Part shown: in pieces, positions 56,701-64,000 of the stretch
Layout: each line of letters opens with the position of its first letter
Position numbering within the stretch: position 1 is the stretch's first letter
Source of the DNA: Cordilura impudica
Lineage: Eukaryota > Arthropoda > Insecta > Diptera > Scathophagidae
Assembly (NCBI GenBank): GCA_963682025.1
Contig: OY821518.1
Span: forward strand, 30,293,991-30,357,990
Length of the DNA: 64,000 nucleotides
Reading direction: 5' to 3'
Made by a program: the position numbers and the translations under genes
The notes under the pieces: model-generated
The model's database searches: none
Told to the model about the DNA's origin: nothing
What the model saw: the letters and a program-made list of their open reading frames with translations, nothing else

Positions 56701-59700
56701 GCTTTTTCCAATGATAAATATGTTTTTCAGGTCCGACTGCATAATTTTGTATATTTCTATGAACAATGAAAAACTTTTACTGAATAATACTGGATTTGAA
56801 AGATCTCTAAATGTTATGTCTGTAACTATGGAATTAGCCAGAGTTGATTTGAATTTAGTAGATATATAGAAAAAGGGACTAATTAAACAGAATTAAGCAA
56901 TACATAATTAATTTAAGAAATATCCATCAAATGAGATACGATCTATGTTGTCATTCCAAAGTTAAAGAAATGATAATTTGGGCTCAAGGATTCGTCATAT
57001 GAGAATCCTAGATAGATATGTATGCTAAAATGCTAATAAAGATTTGGATTCAATAATTCAGGTAAAAAAAGTTGCACATCAAAACACGATGGCTGTGAAA
57101 CTTGGTGTTCATATTAAATTACTACTGGCTTGCAACGGGCTGCTCTACGAAAACCAATTTCTATATATTGGCTAACAGTTTTACGACAGTCTCGAATTTC
57201 TACCAGACGTAAAGAAATTATTTGAAGCCAAGTAAAAGTTTTTAATGTCCGTATGTGAATATTGAATAACTGAAAAAACAACCGATATTTTGTGATATTT
57301 TTATTTAACTTGGTCCTTTCAATTAATTTTGAATACAACATGGGCGCCTCTATTAGCCTTAAAAAATGTGTTCTTTTTGCTGCATAACTTTTTCGGCCAT
57401 CTCTGGCGGTATAGCGATGATTTCGGCACGAATGTTTGCCTTTAGCTCGTCAATAGTCTGAGGCTTGGTGTACGTTTTGCTTTTCAAATAACAAAAAGAA
57501 GTACATATGGGTCAGATTTGGAGATCTGGGTGGCCAGTTAATGTCGCCTTTTTTGATAGCACACGTTCCGGGAATTTTTGTTGCAGAAACTGGATTATTT
57601 GATTTTCATGTAGCATAGTACACCATCTTGTTGAAACCAGTAACTGTTCAGACCTTTTCCACGCATTTTCGGGCAGACATAAAGCCCAACATCCACGGAT
57701 ATCATTTCCTATCGACAGTTGCATCTTCTTTGAAAAAAACTGGGTCAATGATCGGTTTGGAGCAAGCGCCGGTACAAAAACAGTCACTTTCATTTTCTGG
57801 ATCTCATGCGGATTCTCCGTTTCCTCCGGCTATTTTCCTTTTTACCGCTACAACCAGTTTATTGGAATGTCTTAGAAGTTGATGAACGGCGTGCGGACGA
57901 TTTCCTACTGTAGTGTTGTCAGACGGTGATTCTTAGCCACGATATTTTCGACGATATGCACGTTGATTTAACACAACTGAACGACTATTTTCAATGAACA
58001 ACGTTAAATCATAATAATACTACTGAATTGACATTCGAAAACATGCACTCGGTTGACAAATATACATATATGTTATTAAATGTTACCATTCCGACATAAA
58101 AGATGCAGCACCCAGTAGATGATATTATATTTTATATTTAACAAAATAATATTTGAAGGCCACTTTTGGCCCCCGAGCAAGTTACCTTTTCAGGCTTATC
58201 CAACCTAATTACTAAAACTTATTCACTGTCACTCACCAACTACAGTTTTCTAAGCACGTCGCTTAGATATTCTTAAGATATTCTCAAACAATGTTTTTTT
58301 TTTTGCTAAACTATTTTTAAGAATGCCCTTCAAATATTCGAATAAAGAATGTCTTATGATCTTACCCTGTTCCCCCTGGAAAGTCACTTCAAAATTACCA
58401 CACCAATCGGAGACGGAGAAATGCTTTGTCGCCTTCATACTACTCTCCAAAATCTTTTCACGCTGCACTTTCAATGCCAATTTCTCATGATAATAATTTG
58501 AGTGGAATTTACGAACTTCATGATAAAAGAAGTCTTGTTTATCCTTAAACGTCTCAGAGCCACCAATATTTTTCAGCAAAAAGTGTGTAAATGTAGCGGC
58601 TATAATATTGCGATCACGAGATGCCAACTCTATTTTGGGCTGGGCACCATCATCTATAATGAAAATGGGTCCATGAACATGTGTGGGTAGTTGGGGTAAA
58701 AATTGAAATTTGGTCGAAGGACATAGACGGAATGTTGCTATACGTTTGGGTATGAATTTCAAAATCATCTCTTTAATTGTAACCTGAAATATTAAGGAGT
58801 TCTGTTAGATTTACAGGGGTTGATATCGTCAACACTTGCCGGTCTTTTCAAGAATACTCACTTGTTTGGGTCCCACATAACAGAGAACTTTGCGAGGCTT
58901 TGATTTGGCTGCTCCAAAAATGCTTAAGAGTCTAGCTTCATAGCAAATATTATGTTTGCGTGAAGCTATATTTTTATGCACCAATGTGGTGTCACTACCT
59001 GTTAAAGGGTTAAATTGATAATGTGGATTTCGAGATGTGTTTATTATGCAAAGAAAACTTACTGCTTAAAACTATAATGTCAAAATCACCATTTGGTAAT
59101 TTTTGTTCACGATGACTTATAACTGCCCGCAGACATATGGGCTCCGGAAAGAGGGCTGTCACGGCCACACGAGCATTCACGCGATCATATGAAAAGGCTA
59201 TGGCATGACGTAATTTTTCTATAGTTTGACCATTCAAATCATAGATTTCTACATGGTAACCCTTAAGTTGGAGAAAACATTTATGTACAAACATGAAAGC
59301 TAATGCATTGCCAATACAGTTTAACAATATAAACACTTACCTTACCCGGATCTTCATTCTCTTCAAACTGACAAGCATTGCCAAATTCATCTCTGGGCTC
59401 GATATGCAGTAATGTGGGTGAACCGGCACAACATATTACCGTACTTGCTGGTCTAATAAATCTCGATCTTCTAGCATCTATACAACCGGGTATAAATGTC
59501 TTTACAAACGGTGATCCCGCTATATGGCTGGAGCCAATCATAACGGAAATTTTATATTGACCCGCTGTTCTTACGGTAAATTTCACTTTTGCAATATTCG
59601 CATTGTTTGGATCTGTCGGTGAACCCAATTCGCTAATGGTAACCATTTTGCGTGTACCTTCGGTGACTTCAACAAAAACTTGATCTGTATCACAGATGGG

Positions 59701-60290
59701 ATAAGGCTGGCCGTTACGTTGATAAAATCGAACCACGAAACACATAGTGCCTCCCACAATGGCCGGATCTTTCCAGTCCCATTGGACTTTACAATTTGCC
59801 GGCAGTAAATATTTTCCAGTAACATATTGCAAGAGGGAATGTCTAGCTTCTGGTGCCAGCGAAGGCTGTGTCATGGCGGCTAATGTTACCAAACCCGCCA
59901 CTGACACAGAGACCACCAACATGCCACCCCATGTCCAGGCATCTTGATGCTGTGATGATTTTACAACTGTTGACCATAGTTGGGCTTTCAGAGCATCCAA
60001 TTGGGCTTTTGAGGTTGGTAAATTCTGCCTGGCTTGTGACCATACTTGCCAATCTTTTCCCAGTATTTTACTGGCTCTCGAATCTTCAAGCCAATAAACA
60101 TCTTCGAGGGAAGCTACTTCAACATTTAGTAAACGTTGATAGTGATGCTGTAGACGATGATCTTTTAACCATTCTCGCAGTATCAATTTTTGTTGCAAAT
60201 GTAAAGCAGCTCTTTGAAGACGCTGTTCGTCGCCGGGCGGCAGTTCTGGCAGTCGTTCTGGATCGCCACAACTTGAGAGTGATGAAATGC
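53759..60290 (-). CDS. AREL1: AREL1-like HECT E3 ubiquitin ligase, eight exons, 5' end not found
   Basis: Exons (minus strand): 59341-60290, 59063-59261, 58862-58998, 58366-58783, 55662-55951, 55278-55601, 53925-54187, 53759-53861. All joins keep frame at GT/AG sites and give 893 residues to the stop. Order: a SAM-like segment (EWLKDHRLQHHYQRLL), a membrane segment (GGMLVVSVSVAGLVTLAAMT), a filamin-type Ig repeat starting CKVQWDWKDP, a middle region, and the HECT domain from about WCGNFEVTFQGEQG/IDWGGLRREWFEL to the C-terminus. The catalytic cysteine is in THTCFNQL-type context (HTCFNQLCLPDY), 33 residues from the end, where it would accept ubiquitin from an E2. Human AREL1 ubiquitinates pro-apoptotic IAP antagonists; the fly orthologue should be CG4238 (from memory). 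Exon 59341-60290 opens with two bases of a split codon after a CAG acceptor, so upstream exon(s) are missing. Introns 55952-58365 and 54188-55277 are swollen by mobile DNA; the others are 60-79 bp. Confidence 0.93.
54359..55252 (+). mobile_element. Long-variant Helitron split by a nested Helitron (copy 4)
   Basis: The 5' part (54359-54660) starts TCTTTAATATTAATAGG. The 3' part (55017-55252) ends with the TTCGAG hairpin region and GGGCTAG. Together they follow the order of copy 3, including both CCTGTGTTGAATTG-like repeats. The break is filled exactly by copy 5. It lies in an intron of the AREL1-like gene. Confidence 0.75.
54661..55016 (-). mobile_element. Nested Helitron (copy 5)
   Basis: CTAG at 54661 and the TCTATAATATTAATAG complement at 55016 bound a 356-bp element sitting between A and T inside copy 4, in opposite orientation. 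Confidence 0.85.
56085..56545 (-). repeat. CAAAAATCGCC minisatellite with inverted TAACCCGATGCA end
   Basis: Complement of the array at 50795-51470, followed by TTTTCTACAAAATG and the segment GTAGCGAAGTGCATCGGGTA. It is therefore an inverted copy of the same composite repeat, located in the 2.4-kb intron. Confidence 0.75.
57114..57960 (-). pseudogene. mariner/Tc1-type transposase remnant in intron
   Basis: Minus-strand pieces include CTMLHENQIIQFLQQKFPER, then a shifted KSKTYTKPQTIDELKANIRA and EIIAIPPEMAEKVMQQ, characteristic of the C-terminal region of mariner-related transposases (the stretch after the second catalytic acid). Frameshifts are numerous and the N-terminal half is barely recognisable. 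It lies in the long intron between the filamin/linker exons and the main HECT exons, in the same orientation as the host gene. Confidence 0.65.
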
Positions 60291-60366
60291 CTGCAACGAA
60301 GTTAGAATGTAAACAATTTTCTTTACTTTTTTCATAAATCGAAATAGAAGGTGAATTAAAAAAATA

Positions 60367-60734
60367 CTAGCAGATTCCAGCGCTCGAAATTCGAGCGCGA
60401 TTTCAAGGCAACTTTATTTCTCAATTTAGCCACTTCACAAACCAACACTTTTTTGGTTTGTTATTATTGTGAATAAAGATAACAAACTCATTAACAAATA
60501 CATTCACAAATTTAATAGATACACACATAGCATATATATAATTTTGTGTATGTGTTAGTAGCAACTTTAAATGCAATTTACTCAAAATAAAGAAAAAAAT
60601 TTAAAAATCTGTAAATCTGGTGAACAGCCAAAAAGAAATGCCTTTCAAATAATATAGGTTTGGTCAAAATCAAGATGAAACGGTAGAACAAAACATTGGT
60701 CACAAGAAATCGCCTAGCCTATTAATATTATAGA
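60367..60734 (-). mobile_element. Non-autonomous Helitron (copy 6)
   Basis: CTAG plus CTCGAAATTCGAG hairpin at the left, TCTATAATATTAATAG complement at the right; 368 bp. It lies just upstream of the first visible AREL1-like exon. Confidence 0.85.
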
Positions 60735-60764
60735 TTAAAATTAATATAAAAAACTAATTAGTTA

Positions 60765-60982
60765 GGCGCCCGTTGGAAAAAAAATATATATAAAAATAGC
60801 ATAAACCAAATTGGAGTGGCACTGTTATTAAATAATTTTTGCCTTTGAAAAAGTTCCTATCAGATGTTATATTTATATGGGAATTAGGTCGACAAATGGA
60901 CCGATACTGACCATTTTTAGTAAGGTCACTTATTTTTGCCCAGAATATATAAAAACCAAATTTGAGAAAAACCTGTGCATAT
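60765..60982 (-). mobile_element. Fragment of CCGTCC-bearing repeat, copy R9a
   Basis: Minus-oriented segment corresponding to the 3' third of the family (ACCAAATT.GAGTGGCA, GAAAAAGTTC, GTCGACAAATGGACCGAT). Confidence 0.6.
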
Positions 60983-61780
60983 TTATACCCTATACCACTA
61001 TGTGGTTTGGGTATAATGACTTTGTGCTGCTGTTTGTAACTACCAAAAATATTTGACCTAGACCCATCTTTTATTATACCGATCGAATCAGAATCACTAG
61101 CTGATTCGATTTAACGATGTCCGTCCGTCCGTCCGTCTGTGTGTCCATGTAAAGTTTGTAATCAAACTGCAGGTCGCAAATATGAATATATTTCGATGAA
61201 ATTTGGTATATAAGCTTTTATCGGCCATAGGATGAACGCTATTGAAATTGGTGGAAATCGGTCCATGTTCAGACCTAGCCCCCATTACAAATGACCCCTA
61301 TGAAATCGACATAAATTGCTATAAGATCCAAATTATCATATAGATCTTACTCAAATTGGGTTTGTATGCGTTTATTACATCCATTAATGAGTAGTCCATA
61401 TATGATCCCTATACGACAACTCTTAGTCATAGGCCCCACATAGAGCTGCTTCCCGATCTTCACTTAAATCTATCAAAAAACAAAAATATTGCACTGATTC
61501 TTATCAAATTTTGTTTGTATATATTTTTGCAAAATACAAGAGAATTTACCAAACATAGTCCGGATCGGTCCATTTTTGGGCCTAGTCCCCATATAGATAT
61601 AGCATCCGATATGAACTTTTTCATATCTACAGCCAAAAAATTAATAAAAATCCCACTCAAATTTGGTTTATGCTTATTTTCTATGTCCAGTTAGTTGGGC
61701 CTATGAGATAGGGTCTCTAAACGCATGGTATAGGGTATCATATAGTCGGTCTAGACCGACTATTATTTTATTACTTGTTT
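60983..61780 (+). mobile_element. CCGTCC-bearing TIR repeat, copy R9b
   Basis: Full length, including the AGTCGGTCTAGACCGACT terminus. Confidence 0.75.
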
Positions 61781-61789
61781 TTTTTTTTT

Positions 61790-62080
61790 TTTTGATAGAT
61801 TTAAGTGAGATCGGGAAGTAGCCTTATATGGGGTCCATGACTAAGAATTGTTCTATATGGTTTATTTTTGGACTATTGATTAACGGATGTAATAAACAAT
61901 TTGACCGAGATCTATATGATCTTATGGTAATTTAACTCAACTAGGTTTGAACACACACCGATTTTCGCCAATTTCAATAGCTTGCGTGCTATGGCCGATA
62001 GAAGTTTATATCCCAAATTTAATCAAAATATATTCTTATTTTTGCGAACATTAAGTGACTTTGAGATGATCAGTATAATA
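61790..62080 (-). mobile_element. Fragment of CCGTCC-bearing repeat, copy R10a
   Basis: Minus-oriented central portion (GATTTAAGTGAGATCGGGAA, ACACACCGATTTTCGCCAAT) lacking the CCGT array and both ends. Confidence 0.6.
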
Positions 62081-62089
62081 AAAAACAGT

Positions 62090-62858
62090 AAAAAAATTAT
62101 AGTCGGTCTAGACCGACTATACGATACCCTATACCATGCGTTTAGAAACCCTATCTCTTAGGCCCAACTAACTGGACATTGAAAATAAGTAAAAACCAAA
62201 TTTGAGTGGGATTTTTATTAATTTTTTTGGCTGCAGATATGAAAAAGTTCATATCGAATGCTATATCGATAAAGGGACTAGGTCCAAAAATGGACCGATC
62301 CTGATCATGTTTGGTAAAGTCTCTTGTATTTTGCAAAAATATGTACAAACAAAATTTGAGAAGAATCAGTGCAATATTTTTGTTTTTTAATAGATTTAAC
62401 TGAAGATCGGGAAGCAGCTCTATATGGGGTCAAAGGGATCATTTTTGGACTACTCATTAGTGGATGTAATGAACGCATACAAACCCAATTTGAGTAAGAT
62501 CTATATGACAATTTGGATCTTATGGCAATTTATGTCGATTTCATATGGGTAATTTGTATGGGGGCTAGGTCTGAACATGGACCGATCCTCACCAATTTCA
62601 ATAGCGTTCATCCCATGGCCGATAAAAGCTTATATACCAAATTTTGTCAAAATATATTCATATTTGCGACCTGCAGTTTGATTACAAGCTTTACATGGAC
62701 ACACAGACGGACGGACGGACATTGTTAAATCAACTCAGAAAGTGATTCTGATTCGATCGGTATAATTAAAGATGGGTCTAGGTCAAATATTTTTGGTTGT
62801 TACAAACAGCAGCACAAAGTCATTATACCCAAACCACATAGTGGTATAGGGTATAAAT
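62090..62858 (-). mobile_element. CCGTCC-bearing TIR repeat, copy R10b
   Basis: Full-length inverted copy, very similar to R3, from the GTCGGTCTAGACCGAC palindrome to GTGGTATAGGGTAT. Confidence 0.75.
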
Positions 62859-62874
62859 AGATCTAGGTCAAATA

Positions 62875-63295
62875 TCTATAATATTAATAGGTAAGGCGAT
62901 TTCTGGTGGCCGATGATTTGTTCCACAGTTTTTTTCCCGATTTTGACCAAACGTATATTATTTGAAAGGTATTTCTTTTTAGCTGTCTACCAAATTTACA
63001 GATTTTGAAATTTTTTCCTTTATACATAAAATTATACAATACTATGTGTGTGTTTATTAAATTTGTTAATTTGTTTGTGAGTTTGTTTTCTTCATTCACA
63101 ATAATAATTGTGATGAATTGAAAAATAATATGTCCAATATTATTACCATTCACAATAGATGTTTAAAAAGTGTTGAATTGTGAATTGGCTAAAACTGGTT
63201 AGCATACCTTTAGGGTCTTATAAAATAATTTATTAAATGAAAAAATAAAATTTCCTAGAATTTGCACTTGAATTTCGAGGGCTGGGAACTGCTAG
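62875..63295 (+). mobile_element. Non-autonomous Helitron (copy 7)
   Basis: It starts TCTATAATATTAATAGG after A, and ends with a TTGAATTTCGAG hairpin and CTAG before T. A small internal duplication makes it 421 bp. Confidence 0.85.
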
Positions 63296-63765
63296 TAATT
63301 ATAATTACTTTTTAAAGAAAATGTACTTTTTAAAGAAAAGGCACTTTTTAAGAAAATGTACTTTTTACGAAAAAAAAAAATTATTTACAAAAATACTTTT
63401 TTATTAATTTAAGTCTATAGATTATACATCCTTACAGACTAAATATGTAATACAATGAAATTAAATTAAGCATTTAACCCTTTCACGACCAAACCTAAAC
63501 TGCTGGAAAACTTTTTATTTTTTGTGGATTCGTACTTACCGAAGCAACATTTCTAAACAAAAGTAACGTCAAAAATGTTTTTTTAAAATTCCTTCAAGGA
63601 CAAAATCCATGGGCCATATATATCCCATTGGTCGTCAACTGATTTACTCCGCTCAAAGCAAGTCAGTGATTTGTGTTTTTATTTTTTACATAAATAACTT
63701 TAGTTTTGGTTTTGTATTTGTTGTAAATTTTTAAATATAGATCACAGAGAATCGATTACTACTTT
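63296..63765. other. Unannotated DNA
   Basis: It contains a short imperfect tandem of TACTTTTTAAAGAAAA (about 63305-63370). The rest is featureless to my eye; the missing 5' exon of the AREL1-like gene was not recognised here. Confidence 0.4.
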
Positions 63766-64000
63766 TTATACCCTATACCACTATGTGGTTTGGGTATAAT
63801 GACTTTGTGCTGCTGTTTGTAACAACCAAAAATATTTGACCTAGACCCATCTTTAATTATACCGATCGAATCAGAATCACTTTTTGAGTTGATTTAACAA
63901 TGTCCGTCCGTCCGTCCGTCCGTCCGTCCGTCCGTCCGTCTGTGTGTCCATGTAAAGCTTGTAATCAAACTGCAGGTCGCAAATATGAATATATTTTGAT
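63766..64000 (+). mobile_element. CCGTCC-bearing TIR repeat, copy R11, cut by window edge
   Basis: It opens ATACCCTATACCACTATGTG and carries a nine- to ten-unit CCGT run (63903-63942). It continues beyond the window. Confidence 0.75.

Noticed and set aside
56630..56869. 79-codon ORF in the long AREL1-like intron
   Set aside because: No recognisable domain, no splice context and flanked by repeats; length is within chance for such AT-rich DNA.

Overview
This is AT-rich, repeat-dense nuclear DNA of a brachyceran fly, probably a calyptrate. The assignment is inferred from the short dipteran introns (60-80 bp), a peritrophin-type chitin-binding gene, an AREL1-type HECT ligase and a typical insect load of Helitron, piggyBac, mariner, pogo-like and MITE DNA. 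Host coding sequence is confined to two minus-strand genes: a large exon of a two-ended chitin-binding protein (1-2712, running off the left edge) and eight exons of an AREL1-like E3 ubiquitin ligase (53759-60290, 5' end not found).

The outstanding object is a 16,595-bp inverted dimer at 11769-28363. Its two ~8.27-kb arms look identical wherever I compared them, are in constant register (left + right coordinate = 40132), begin with 5'-AG and are flanked by a perfect 6-bp target duplication ACTGTG. A 6-bp duplication and AG terminus are the insertion signature of Polinton/Maverick elements. Each arm carries an intact 1248-codon Polinton-type family-B DNA polymerase, a 100-residue C-terminal stump of the Polinton integrase (with chromodomain), a second copy of the PolB 3' tail, a short spliced gene fragment, and subterminal repeats with an AAGCC-type minisatellite. 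No capsid, ATPase, protease or integrase catalytic core is recognisable. The apex (about 20049) lies at the 5' edge of an LTR-like sequence followed by an 18-nt tRNA-Lys primer-binding site, so the dimer seems to have folded back at or in an LTR retroelement. The 6-bp duplication implies that the finished palindrome itself was integrated as a unit.

Layout: 1-2712 chitin-binding exon; 3220-3991 hAT transposase remnant; 5464-11768 MITE, Helitrons and a minisatellite-bearing element; 11769-28363 palindromic Polinton; 28505-30807 piggyBac element with broken transposase; 31.2-35.5 kb mariner remnant split by a tRNA-type SINE, then a pogo-type terminal-repeat pair bracketing a foldback; 36-50 kb nested MITEs and many copies of a TIR repeat rich in CCGT tandem units; 50.4-52.9 kb minisatellite, piggyBac MITE and Tc1 remnant; 53.7-60.3 kb AREL1-like gene with nested Helitrons and a mariner remnant in its long introns; 60.3-64 kb more repeats. 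All domain assignments are by eye, with no database search.
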